From Candidatus Daviesbacteria bacterium (GTDB taxonomy: Bacteria > Patescibacteria > Microgenomatia > Daviesbacterales > UBA10151): a stretch of 64,000 bases of DNA. Both the position numbers and the translations under genes were made by a program. The notes below the pieces were generated by a model. That model saw only the letters and a list, made by a program, of their open reading frames with translations. It searched no databases and was not told the DNA's origin. The stretch's first letter is position 1. The number at the start of each line of letters is the position of its first letter. Shown in pieces: positions 25,860 to 33,469 of the stretch. The stretch lies in the NCBI GenBank assembly GCA_016176335.1, contig JACOXI010000003.1, forward strand, positions 124,001 to 188,000, in the 5' to 3' direction.

Positions 25860-26678
25860 ATGGATAGATTAAGTTTGCATGCTGACGAGAGGGAAATTTT
25901 AGGCAAAAAGGTCAAACAGCTTCGTCGTAAGGGCAGCTTGCCAGCTCACGTTTTTGGTAAAGGTCTTGATACCGAGCCTGTTACTGTTTCAACCCATGAC
26001 TTCTTGGAAACTTTTCAGCTGGCAGGGGAGACTGGCTTAATTGATCTTAAGATTGGCTCTGAAAAAGTCCGACCGGTTTTGGTGCGTGATGTCCAATATG
26101 ACCCGATTACAGGTGAGCCTATTCATATTGATTTTTATCAGGTGAACCTGACTGAAAAAGTTAAGGTGCCTGTGCCTTTGGTATTGGTGGGGGAACAGCC
26201 GGAGTCTGTTCATTTGGGTGAAACCATAGTGTTACAGACTTTGAATGAAGTTGAGGTAGAAGCACTGCCTATGGATTTGGTAGAAAAAATTGAAGTTGAT
26301 ATAACTTCGCTGAAAAACATTGATGATCAGATAAACATTGGGCAATTGGATTACAACAGAAGTAAATTAACTATTAACGCGGATGCGGAAGAAATTGTGG
26401 TGAAACTGGCTCCGGCTGTGTCTAAAGAAACGGAGAAGCTGCTGGAGGAGGAAGCTGCGGAGCAAGCTGCCGCCGCTCAAGAAGCTGTGACAGAGGAGGG
26501 TGTTACTGAAGGTGAACCAGCCTCCGCTGAAGCTGCGGCGGGCAAGGAAGGTGAACAAGCTCCAACTGAAGGAGCAGCCGGTGCCGAAGGCTCCGGCCCG
26601 CTTCGCCAAAGCTCCAGCGAGGCGAGCGAGCCAAAGGCAGGTGGAAAGAAGCCAGCAGAAGATGTACAGGAGAAGTAG
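25860..26678 (+). CDS. rplY: 50S ribosomal protein bL25 (CTC form) with repeat-derived tail
   Basis: 272 aa. Residues 1-90 are the L25 5S-rRNA-binding domain (ERE-ILGKKVKQLRRKGSLPA, then VYFQ-like FHIDFYQV), and about 95-185 the TL5/CTC beta domain (EKVKVPVPLVLVGEQPE). The last ~80 residues are Ala/Glu-rich low complexity. Bases about 26591-26633 form a palindrome-type repeat (CGCTTCGCC / GGCGAGCG words) translated as SGPLRQSSSEASEPK. An extended acidic Ala-rich tail is common in CTC proteins, but the repeat inside it is unusual. Confidence 0.92.
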   Translation: MDRLSLHADEREILGKKVKQLRRKGSLPAHVFGKGLDTEPVTVSTHDFLETFQLAGETGLIDLKIGSEKVRPVLVRDVQYDPITGEPIHIDFYQVNLTEKVKVPVPLVLVGEQPESVHLGETIVLQTLNEVEVEALPMDLVEKIEVDITSLKNIDDQINIGQLDYNRSKLTINADAEEIVVKLAPAVSKETEKLLEEEAAEQAAAAQEAVTEEGVTEGEPASAEAAAGKEGEQAPTEGAAGAEGSGPLRQSSSEASEPKAGGKKPAEDVQEK

Positions 26679-26725
26679 TTTAAATTTTATGCGGCTAATT
26701 TGCGGTAATTCTGCGGGAAACTAGC

Positions 26726-27166
26726 TTAAACCTTAGGAAATTCAAAAGTTTTTGTGTTTTGTGGGTTGGTGAGCGCGACCGAGCGCCAATGTGGTAAATC
26801 CGGATGGCCATTTATAGCGATTTGCAAGAAGGGTAAACCCAAAGTCGAATCTGGATTGCGGTGAGAAAACGTTACCGAGCTGATAAACTTTTCAGTCAGT
26901 TCGTGTGTTGGTAAACCTTGTTCATCAATGGCCTGGCGTTGCAGCAACAATTCAGTGGATCCTATTGTTAGATGCCAATAGCCTGACCTGGGAGTTGCTC
27001 TGAGTCGATAAGGCGCTCCAACATCTTCTACTAGCTGTGTTGCAAATTGCCCAAAAACCTCAAGATCTGGCTTTGGGGATGGATCCCCGGGTGTAGTTGC
27101 TGGTGCCTGATGCAAGAGTGATTCGGCATTGGCTATTACCCTATCAACCTGTTCTGGGGTTACCAT
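26726..27166 (-). CDS. Hypothetical protein downstream of valS
   Basis: 146 aa when started at the ATG at 27166 (MVTPEQVDRVIANAESLLHQ). A longer reading would overlap the end of valS, so I prefer this start. It is soluble, with no motif I recognise. The middle (APYRLRATPRSGYWHLTIGS) and end (LGLPFLQIAINGHPDLPHWR) look like beta-rich segments. It starts 23 bases after the valS stop on the same strand and is probably co-transcribed with it. Confidence 0.6.
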   Translation of the reverse strand: MVTPEQVDRVIANAESLLHQAPATTPGDPSPKPDLEVFGQFATQLVEDVGAPYRLRATPRSGYWHLTIGSTELLLQRQAIDEQGLPTHELTEKFISSVTFSHRNPDSTLGLPFLQIAINGHPDLPHWRSVALTNPQNTKTFEFPKV

Positions 27167-27189
27167 AAATAATATCTTATCATGTCCGG

Positions 27190-29340
27190 TCAAGTGGCAG
27201 ATGGCCAATTGGCCAGCATGATACTTTTTCCTGTATGTGGAAGACGCTGCCATAATTCCTCGGTTATAAAAGGCATGAATGGATGGAGAAGCTCCAGGCT
27301 GGTCTTAAAAACATATTCCAAAACAGGTTGAGCTTCGGCCCGGCGGTTTTTGGTGGATTCAATATACTTATCTGCAAACTGGTGCCAGATAAACTCATAT
27401 AAAGAATCAGTAGCAAGATGAAGCTGGAATGAGTCAAGATTACTGGTGACTTGTTTGATGGTTTTTTTAAGTTTTCCTAAAATTGCCTGGTCATCTGGAT
27501 GATTCATTTTGTTTTCGATTGAAGAGTTGTTGTCGAGGTGGCGAGCATCTTGGGGAGCCAGATCGACAATAAAACGGGCAATATTTATCAGTTTGGTTCC
27601 AAAGTTCCTAAAGTTTTTAGCCCTCTCATCCATAGTTTGCTTGGAGGCTCTGCCGTCTCTTCCAGGAATGGAATATGTGTAAAGTGCCATTCTGGTTGCG
27701 TCTGTGCCCCACTGATTGCGCAGTTCATTGGGATCAATGCCATTACCTAAAGATTTGGAAAACTTCCTGCCTTGCAAATCTCTTAACATGCCATGGAAAA
27801 ACATATTTTTAAAAGGAATATCATCAGCAAACCAAAGTCCCAACATAATCATTCTGGCAATCCATAAAAACTTTATTTCAGGAGCAGAGATTTCAAAGCT
27901 CCAGGGATAGTATTTTTTAACTTCTTTGGTGTCGGAGGGCCAGCCTAAAGTAGACAGCGGCCATAACCCCGAAGAAAACCAGGTATCCAAAACTTGTTCG
28001 TCTTGTATCCAATGTTTTTGACTACAACTCTGGCAGGTTTTACCGGGTTCATCCATTGAGACCATCATATCTTTATCCTTACCAACTAGATGGTTAGGAT
28101 TGCACTTTTGGCAATACCAAACAGGAATGCGATGGCCCCACCAAAGCGAGCGCGAAATGGACCAGTCGTGAATCTCTTTAATCCACAAGGAGATGATTTT
28201 TAAGAAAGTTTTGGGCACAAAATTGACCTTTTTTATTTTTTTTAAGCCCCTTTGGGCCAAGGGTTTCATTTTAATAAACCACTCCTCGGAAATAAGCGGC
28301 TCAACTGTAGTTTTGCATCTTTCACAAACAGGCACAGAATGAATGTAATCTTTTGTTTCTTCAACCAGGATATGACCTTTTTCGGCTAAGTATGTGACTA
28401 TTTTAGCGCGAGCTTCATCAACTTTTAGACCACCTATAATTTGAGTATCCTCTACAATTCTCCCATCTTTACCTATGACTTGAAGTATACGAAGATTATT
28501 TTCTTTTCCTATCGCATAATCTAATAGATCATGGCCTGGCGTAATTTTTAATGCACCAGTGCCAAAATTTTTATCTACTCGCTCATCTTGGATAATGGGG
28601 ATTTCATTGTGTGTTATTGGATTTTCGGCCTGTTTACCATAGAATTTACTAAATTCTGGGTGATTAGGATAAATAGCTATGGCCACATCAGCTGGAATTG
28701 TTTCTGGTCGAGCAGTAGCAACAGTTATATAACCACCCACACCCGAAACTTTATATCTTACAAAGTAAAGCTTTTCCTTTCTTTCTTCATACTCCATTTC
28801 AATGTCTTCAATGGCACTGCCGCATTTGGGGCACCACTGGACAATGTAGGCTCCTTTATAAAGTAAATCCTGTTCCCAAAAGGTTTTAAATTCTTCAAAG
28901 GTGGCTTTTTGTACTTTTTCCTCCAAAGTAAAAACTTCCCGCTCCCAGTCGGCAGACAGCCCCATAAATCTCCAGGTAGAGGAAACAGAATTATAAACTT
29001 CTTCCTTAAACTGCCAGGCTTTTTTAAGCCACTCATCCCTGCCTAGTTTTTGTTTGGATAAACCCTCTTTGGCCAAGCATTTATCAAAAGTGCCTTCAAA
29101 TTGTATTCCGGCATGGTCAACTCCGGGAAGAAGGAGTACATCAAAACCCTGCATTCTCTTGAAACGAGCTATGGCATCCAAAATTGAATGTTGCATGGCA
29201 TGGCCTAAATGCAGATCTCCTGTTAAATTGGGAGGGGGAACCAATAATCCATAAGGGGGACTGGGAGATTTCGGATTTGCTCTAAAAAAGCCATTCTCTT
29301 CCCAGAATTTGTACCATTTTTCTTCCTTATTACTATCCAT
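27190..29340 (-). CDS. valS: Valyl-tRNA synthetase, short form
   Basis: 716 aa. The class I HIGH motif is PPPNLTGDLHLGHA (HLGH at 44-47) and the KMSKS motif is GRKFSKSLGNGIDP (about 525). The editing domain shows TVATARPETIPADVA and GTGALKITPGHDLLDYAIG, and zinc-type Cys pairs occur (CPKCG, CERC, CQKC, CQSC). It charges tRNA-Val. The protein ends soon after the anticodon-binding helices (MPFITEELWQRLPHTGKSIM), so it lacks the C-terminal coiled-coil arm of longer enzymes such as E. coli ValRS (about 950 aa). The frame is intact; this looks like a compact version, not a broken gene. Confidence 0.93.
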   Translation of the reverse strand: MDSNKEEKWYKFWEENGFFRANPKSPSPPYGLLVPPPNLTGDLHLGHAMQHSILDAIARFKRMQGFDVLLLPGVDHAGIQFEGTFDKCLAKEGLSKQKLGRDEWLKKAWQFKEEVYNSVSSTWRFMGLSADWEREVFTLEEKVQKATFEEFKTFWEQDLLYKGAYIVQWCPKCGSAIEDIEMEYEERKEKLYFVRYKVSGVGGYITVATARPETIPADVAIAIYPNHPEFSKFYGKQAENPITHNEIPIIQDERVDKNFGTGALKITPGHDLLDYAIGKENNLRILQVIGKDGRIVEDTQIIGGLKVDEARAKIVTYLAEKGHILVEETKDYIHSVPVCERCKTTVEPLISEEWFIKMKPLAQRGLKKIKKVNFVPKTFLKIISLWIKEIHDWSISRSLWWGHRIPVWYCQKCNPNHLVGKDKDMMVSMDEPGKTCQSCSQKHWIQDEQVLDTWFSSGLWPLSTLGWPSDTKEVKKYYPWSFEISAPEIKFLWIARMIMLGLWFADDIPFKNMFFHGMLRDLQGRKFSKSLGNGIDPNELRNQWGTDATRMALYTYSIPGRDGRASKQTMDERAKNFRNFGTKLINIARFIVDLAPQDARHLDNNSSIENKMNHPDDQAILGKLKKTIKQVTSNLDSFQLHLATDSLYEFIWHQFADKYIESTKNRRAEAQPVLEYVFKTSLELLHPFMPFITEELWQRLPHTGKSIMLANWPSAT

Positions 29341-29361
29341 GGGCTAAGTATATTGGCTTTA

Positions 29362-30603
29362 TCAGGCGAGCGCAAGACTGGGGTCTGCTTGTAATTTTAA
29401 GGGAGTAGCAATAGGTTTTTGACCCGCCTTGCCGCGAGGCAGGAAAAAAGCAGCTGCTGCTATCATGGCAGCGTTATCAGTGCAAAGATGTGGTGGAGGA
29501 ACCGCCAGGTTTATCGTTAATCGTGAATCGTTTATCGTTTTTAGAAATTGTTCACGAAGCTTTTTATTAGAGGCAACGCCGCCGGCAATCATAATATTTT
29601 TTACCTTATAAATTTTGGCAGCCTTTATGGTTTTGGCAACTAAAACATCAACAATGGCAGATTCAATGGAAGCGGCCAAGTTAGCCAGCTCGTCACGGCT
29701 GAAAAAACCGCTCGCGCGACCAGATCGCTCGCTTGGAGTTTGTTTCGTGCCAAGCTCTGGATTCGTGGTTTCGATAGTTTGTGGTGCGCTCAACTGCACT
29801 ACATTTTTTCTAGCTCGCGACTTCGCTGTCTTTTCGTGTTCGCTTAAAAAATTTGCTACGGATGTTTTGAGCCCGGAAAAGGAGAAGTCAAAGTCTTTAG
29901 AATCTATCATGGGTCTAGGTAGATCAAAAGCTTTGGGATTTCCTTTTTGGGCAAGTTTGGAAATTTGGGGTCCGCCCGGATAAGACAGTCCCAGCAGGCG
30001 GGCGCATTTGTCAAAACACTCGCCAGCAGCATCATCTCTGGTGCCACCCAGGTATTTATATTTACCATGATCTGTGAAGAGTACCAAATCTGTATGCCCG
30101 CCGGAAACTAGTAAGCCTATGCAGGGAAAGGATGGTTTATCGGTTATCGTTAATCGTGAATCGTTTTTTTCTTCCGATATACGATATTCGATATCCGATT
30201 GACTAATTTCGACCCAGTTTGCATAAAAGTGTCCAATAAGATGATTTACAGGAATTAGGGGTCTATTCCAAACAAGAGCCAGTGTTTTGGCTGTTTCCAC
30301 TCCCACTAGAAGGGAGCCGATCAGCCCTGGACCATAGGTAACAGCTATAGCATCAATTGGCGGGTAGTTGGTAGTTGGTAGTTGGTAGTTGGGAAAGGCT
30401 TGAGTTAATGCCTCTTGTATCACTGGTATTATCGACCGCAACTGTTCTCTGGCTGCCTGTTCCGGAATGATCCCACCATATTTAGCTTGTAAGGAGGCCG
30501 AGGATGCCACCACATTGGATAAAATTGTTATTCGATTATCGTTATTCGTCAACACAGCTGCTGCTGTTTCATCACAAGAAGTCTCAATACCCAAAATAAT
30601 CAT
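29362..30603 (-). CDS. tsaD: tRNA N6-threonylcarbamoyladenosine transferase TsaD with repeat-derived insertions
   Basis: 413 aa from the ATG at 30603 (MIILGIETSCDETAAAVL); a TTG 13 codons earlier is less likely. TsaD transfers threonylcarbamoyl to A37 of tRNAs reading ANN codons. The metal ligands are His121 and His125 (NHLIGHFYA), with GLLVSGGHTDLVLF, CFDKCARLLGLSYPGGP and AGGVASNKKLR following. Typical bacterial TsaD is about 335-345 aa (E. coli 337). The surplus sits in repeat-like DNA: residues 71-81 (four GGTAGTT units), 132-156 (TATCG-type words) and about 258-300 (CG-rich words). Smaller repeat words lie at 357-366 and 388-395. All core motifs are intact, so the enzyme is probably active. 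Confidence 0.95.
   Translation of the reverse strand: MIILGIETSCDETAAAVLTNNDNRITILSNVVASSASLQAKYGGIIPEQAAREQLRSIIPVIQEALTQAFPNYQLPTTNYPPIDAIAVTYGPGLIGSLLVGVETAKTLALVWNRPLIPVNHLIGHFYANWVEISQSDIEYRISEEKNDSRLTITDKPSFPCIGLLVSGGHTDLVLFTDHGKYKYLGGTRDDAAGECFDKCARLLGLSYPGGPQISKLAQKGNPKAFDLPRPMIDSKDFDFSFSGLKTSVANFLSEHEKTAKSRARKNVVQLSAPQTIETTNPELGTKQTPSERSGRASGFFSRDELANLAASIESAIVDVLVAKTIKAAKIYKVKNIMIAGGVASNKKLREQFLKTINDSRLTINLAVPPPHLCTDNAAMIAAAAFFLPRGKAGQKPIATPLKLQADPSLALA
30134..30201. repeat. In-frame repeat in tsaD (GTTTATCG/CGATATACG family)
   Basis: Built of TTTATCGG, TTATCGTTAATCGTGAATCG, CGATATACGATATTCGATAT and related words, like 4940-5018 and the flanks of the four-helix-bundle gene. It is read as SDIEYRISEEKNDSRLTITD (residues 136-155), inserted between the His121/His125 metal site and the conserved SGGHT strand. 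A shorter copy sharing ATCGTTAATCGTGAATCG lies at 29511-29545. Confidence 0.75.
30363..30390. repeat. Four tandem GGTAGTT heptamers inside tsaD
   Basis: Exactly four perfect 7-bp units, translated on the minus strand as NYQLPTTNY. The same 4 x 7 bp design with related units occurs in femX (59799-59826) and uvrD (63245-63272). Confidence 0.9.
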
Positions 30604-30642
30604 TTGTGGTATTGTAGCAAATTTGGGTGTAGAATTTGACAA

Positions 30643-31488
30643 ATGATTGCAAAACAGGAAGATAAGTTTATAAAAGGGGCTTTATTTCTCTCGTATACTT
30701 CATTAAAAGATTTTGAAAAATGTCCGCGTTCTTTTTATTTGAAAGATATCTATCGCGACCCAAAAACAGGTTTTAGGATGCAAATACCTGCTTCTTATAT
30801 GACCTTGGGGGCTTTGGTTCACGATGCTATAAAGTGGTTTTTGCAAAAAGACAGACTTCCCGGTAAAGATGAGATGATAGATCAGTATAGAAATCATTGG
30901 CGCAAGTATAGAGGCAAAAGAGGCGGCTTTACATCTTTAGAGGATGAGGCCGCTTTAGGTAAAAGGGGTTTGGAAATGCTGGATAATTTTTACCGGAATT
31001 TTACACAGCTGGAACCTAATATGCCTGCGTATGGTTTTCTTAGATATATACTTGATGAAAAAATAATACTGAACGGAAAGGTTGATTTTCTTGGTTTGTT
31101 GCCAGATGACAGCTTGCGTGTTGTGGATTTCAAAACTGGAAAAAATGACGAGAAGGATCCGATACAGCTTCATATTTATGCGATATTGGCAGAATCGAAT
31201 TTCCAAAAATCAGTATCGAAGATAGGTTATTGGTATTTAGATAGAGAGGACTCACCTAAAAATGCAGTTTTAGATCCTTTAGAGGGTGAGTTGGCACAAC
31301 TGGAAAAGAAAGCCCGAGAAATAGAACAAGCTGTTGGAGAGGGTAATTGGGTATGCGTAAAAGGAGACACATTATGTGATGATTGTAGAAACTATCAGGC
31401 GATAATTGATGGTAAGGGAGAATATTTATTTTCAGATGAAGAGTTCCGTAAGGATATATTCTATTTAGACAAATCTAAGATAACTTAA
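30643..31488 (+). CDS. PD-(D/E)xK nuclease, Cas4/AddB-like with four-cysteine cluster
   Basis: 281 aa. The nuclease core is KVDFLGLLPDDSLRVVDFKT (Asp, then Asp-x-Lys) followed by DPIQLHIYAIL (the Q..xY helix typical of RecB-family nucleases). One Cys lies in the N-terminus (KDFEKCPRSFYL) and three at the C-terminus (CVKGDTLCDDC), the arrangement that holds a [4Fe-4S] cluster in Cas4 and AddB. There is no CRISPR array or other cas gene nearby, so a general DNA repair or end-processing role is more likely. It is divergent from tsaD and overlaps thpR by 14 bases at the 3' ends. Confidence 0.85.
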   Translation: MIAKQEDKFIKGALFLSYTSLKDFEKCPRSFYLKDIYRDPKTGFRMQIPASYMTLGALVHDAIKWFLQKDRLPGKDEMIDQYRNHWRKYRGKRGGFTSLEDEAALGKRGLEMLDNFYRNFTQLEPNMPAYGFLRYILDEKIILNGKVDFLGLLPDDSLRVVDFKTGKNDEKDPIQLHIYAILAESNFQKSVSKIGYWYLDREDSPKNAVLDPLEGELAQLEKKAREIEQAVGEGNWVCVKGDTLCDDCRNYQAIIDGKGEYLFSDEEFRKDIFYLDKSKIT

Positions 31489-32035
31489 CTTCTGCCAAGG
31501 TGTTGTGTTTGTGGAGGCCGTTTTGGGGTTCAGATTCAAAAAGTTTTATGGAGGTTATTTTGATAGGGTCAAATGAGGCAGCCATCATTTTTTCTAAGCT
31601 CACTTCCAGATTTCTGTCAATTCGGAAATGATTATTAAATTTGGCTATGGTAATATGTGGAATAAATCTACGTTCATCAGCTGGCAAGTGTAAACCTTCT
31701 AATCCATCCTTGACTCTTTCTCTGATTAGTAAAATTTTATCAATGTCACCTTTGACTCCTACCCAAAGTACAAGGGGGTGATGAATATTAGGAAATCCAT
31801 CAAGGTAGGCCGGAGTGACTTCAAAGGCGGGTACACCTTGAGCAGCTTGTTTGATGATGGCGATTAAGCGGTTTTTCACTACCTCAGGTTGTTCGCCAAC
31901 AAAGGCTAAAGTGAGGTGAATTTTATCCAAATCAGTTAATCTGGCTTGAGGAATTAATGTATGCAAACTATCCTGAATAGTCTTAAACTGAAGCAAATTC
32001 TCACTCGGAATTTCTAAAGCTACAAAGAATCTCAT
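31475..32035 (-). CDS. thpR: RNA 2',3'-cyclic phosphodiesterase (2H family)
   Basis: 186 aa from the ATG at 32035 (MRFFVALEIPSENL). A start 13 codons upstream is possible but the MRFFVAL beginning is the family one. It has both catalytic HxTx motifs, KIHLTLAFVGEQ and FIPHITIAKF. ThpR opens 2',3'-cyclic phosphates on RNA ends. It is monocistronic and convergent with the nuclease gene. Confidence 0.92.
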   Translation of the reverse strand: MRFFVALEIPSENLLQFKTIQDSLHTLIPQARLTDLDKIHLTLAFVGEQPEVVKNRLIAIIKQAAQGVPAFEVTPAYLDGFPNIHHPLVLWVGVKGDIDKILLIRERVKDGLEGLHLPADERRFIPHITIAKFNNHFRIDRNLEVSLEKMMAASFDPIKITSIKLFESEPQNGLHKHNTLAEVKLS

Positions 32036-32102
32036 ACCACCCAGTATTGTATCTGAAAGAACATCATTTGACAAAGATGTTAAATCTATTATATGACTAA
32101 AT

Positions 32103-32558
32103 ATGCCCTATAACTTTATGATAGAGATTGCTAGAAGGCTACAAGACGTAGCTGATATGCTTGCTAAGGTAGAACCGGGTGTAACTGTGGCTGGACCTGA
32201 TTTGAATGGGGGCTTTGGTCTTACTACCCGACATAATAGATATATTGTCCATTTGGGAATTGAGCAGTTACGCCCGTGTCATGAAGGTGATAGTACAACA
32301 TTTATAGCTTTGGGGAAACTTTACTTAGATCCAAAGCCTCCAGATGACGGGCCTCCTTTCGTTGATCTTGTGAGAAAGGGATTGCCTGGTAATTGTGGTC
32401 TATATTCCCTACCTGATCATGTAATATCAACAGATCTTTTTGGAAGAGACCAAGTCGAATGGCCGGTGGGGATTATTGTCACAGGACCAGGGATGGCAGC
32501 ATCAAACCCGGGACAAAATAGTTTCTTCATTACACCTCGACAATCTTGGATATACTAA
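32103..32558 (+). CDS. Hypothetical protein (151 aa)
   Basis: No family recognised. It is soluble; residues 1-25 form a helix (MIEIARRLQDVADMLAKVEP), the rest is likely beta-rich with many Pro and Gly (TVAGPDLNGGFGLTTRHNRY, WPVGIIVTGPGM). The ATG at 32103 or a second one at 32118 could be the start. There is no obvious Shine-Dalgarno. It ends 78 bases before the SAM riboswitch. Confidence 0.6.
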   Translation: MPYNFMIEIARRLQDVADMLAKVEPGVTVAGPDLNGGFGLTTRHNRYIVHLGIEQLRPCHEGDSTTFIALGKLYLDPKPPDDGPPFVDLVRKGLPGNCGLYSLPDHVISTDLFGRDQVEWPVGIIVTGPGMAASNPGQNSFFITPRQSWIY

Positions 32559-32636
32559 GAAAATTATTCTTTTGCATTTGCATTGCTTACTTGACAGAGC
32601 GGATAAATTCAGCTAATGTTTTATATACAATTGAAT

Positions 32637-32797
32637 ATTAATCAAGAGTGATGGGGAGAGATTTGGCTTGATGATCCATCCAGCAACTGATTCGAACGGA
32701 GTGAGAATCATCCTGAGTACTGAGCGTAGTCGAAGTATCGAAGGACCTCTATTTGACCGCGGTGCTAAACCCAAACCCTGTAAAGGGAAGGATTAGT
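32637..32797 (+). promoter_or_regulatory. SAM-I (S-box) riboswitch with repeat-expanded P3
   Basis: P1 is ATTAATC (32637-32643) pairing with GATTAGT (32791-32797). The 5' part reads ATCAAGAGTGATGGGGAGAG followed by ATTTGGCTTGATGATCCATC and CAGCAACT. This reproduces the S-box order: TCAAGAG, P2 with kink-turn (GATGG/CCATC, GGA bulge, GAG/CTT, loop with TTGG, GATGA) and GCAAC. The 3' core GGTGCTAA is at 32761-32768, followed by the P4 hairpin CCCTGTAAAGGG. The P3 position is occupied by a long insert made of GAACGGAGTGAGAATC and the GAGCG..AGTCGAA repeat. A terminator follows at 32825, and the controlled genes are at 32876 and 33149. Confidence 0.82.
32709..32746. repeat. GAGCGNAGTCGAA repeat inside the SAM riboswitch P3 region
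   Basis: TCCTGAG, TACTGAGCGTAGTCGAAGTA and TCGAAGGA nest as a hairpin (TCCT/AGGA and TACT/AGTA). A second copy, TCCTGAGCGTAGTCGAAGGA, lies at 32797-32815 between P1 and the terminator. Confidence 0.7.
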
Positions 32798-32824
32798 CCT
32801 GAGCGTAGTCGAAGGAAAAATTTT

Positions 32825-32851
32825 AACCTCTCTTTACAAGAGAGGTTTTTT
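32825..32851 (+). terminator. Intrinsic terminator of the SAM riboswitch leader
   Basis: AACCTCTC and GAGAGGTT form a perfect 8-bp stem with a 7-base loop, followed at once by a T-run (to 32851). It lies between the aptamer and the first start codon (32876), the usual place for a transcription-attenuating S-box platform. Confidence 0.85.
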
Positions 32852-32875
32852 AATGGTTAAAAAGAAAGGAGATAA

Positions 32876-33118
32876 ATGTCTACGGAGATAAATGTAAGGG
32901 AGATATCGGATCCTGCAGGTATAAGTAGGGTGGATGAAACTGTGGGTACAGCGTGTCCCATTCACAGGCAGGGACAGAGCTTAAATGTTGTTGGGGGTGT
33001 ACTCGATCCAGATGCCTTGTGGTTTGACGGCCCAGATTTGGAACTTCGGCCTGGGATTGATGTTGACTGGTCGATTCCTCAAGTAGGTCGGGAGGAAAGT
33101 TGGGCAATAGAGGACTGA
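32876..33118 (+). CDS. Small hypothetical protein under SAM-riboswitch control (80 aa)
   Basis: No family recognised. It is acidic (DPDALWFDGPDLELRPGIDV), without membrane segment or signal peptide, and has one Cys (ACPIHRQGQ). The start is supported by a strong AAAGGAG 6 bases upstream of the ATG. It is the first gene after the SAM-I aptamer and terminator, so it should be made when SAM is low. Such genes usually serve methionine/SAM synthesis, transport or recycling. The next small gene follows after 30 bases. Confidence 0.65.
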   Translation: MSTEINVREISDPAGISRVDETVGTACPIHRQGQSLNVVGGVLDPDALWFDGPDLELRPGIDVDWSIPQVGREESWAIED

Positions 33119-33148
33119 GAATTATATGTTTGAAGGGAGGTGATTTTA

Positions 33149-33469
33149 ATGCCAATTTCAAAAGAAGTAATTGCAAGGATTATAGATTTTCATCCTGGGG
33201 AAGCGGCTAAAGGAGGAAGAGCAATAGACTTAGGAGAGATTGAGGAAGGTATAAAAGTAGTTTATGATTTATTCCCTTACCAGAGAAGAGCTGTAGCACT
33301 TCAAGGAGAACCATTAGTTTTAGCTTGGACTAGACAACCGGTTGTAGCTTTGATAACAAGAGCAGGTATTACCCCACTTCCTTATGCTGCAGACGTTAGA
33401 GCTATAGGAGAGGAATTAGCTGTCAAAGTAGTCGATCGTTTAGATGCTGTAAGGGCAAGACAAATTTAA
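33149..33469 (+). CDS. Small hypothetical protein, second gene of the SAM-riboswitch operon (106 aa)
   Basis: No family recognised. The ATG at 33149 is preceded by GGAGGTG (33137-33143), a better start than the GTG at 33140. The sequence has a helical N-terminus (PISKEVIARIIDFHPGEAAK), a central strand-rich part (RRAVALQGEPLVLAWTRQPV) and a helical Arg-rich end. It is translated from the same mRNA as the 80-aa gene. Its stop shares bases with the convergent ahcY stop, so the SAM-sensing operon and the SAH-hydrolysing gene meet tail to tail. Confidence 0.65.
   Translation: MPISKEVIARIIDFHPGEAAKGGRAIDLGEIEEGIKVVYDLFPYQRRAVALQGEPLVLAWTRQPVVALITRAGITPLPYAADVRAIGEELAVKVVDRLDAVRARQI

Noticed and set aside
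27166..27253. Longer start of the 146-aa gene overlapping valS, or a frameshifted valS C-terminus
   Set aside because: valS ends normally after the anticodon-binding part, and the added N-terminal residues would be an out-of-frame reading of valS; the ATG at 27166 is sufficient.
29615..29983. Open frame on the plus strand opposite tsaD
   Set aside because: It is a shadow of tsaD, which has all conserved motifs on the minus strand; the plus frame has no recognisable features.
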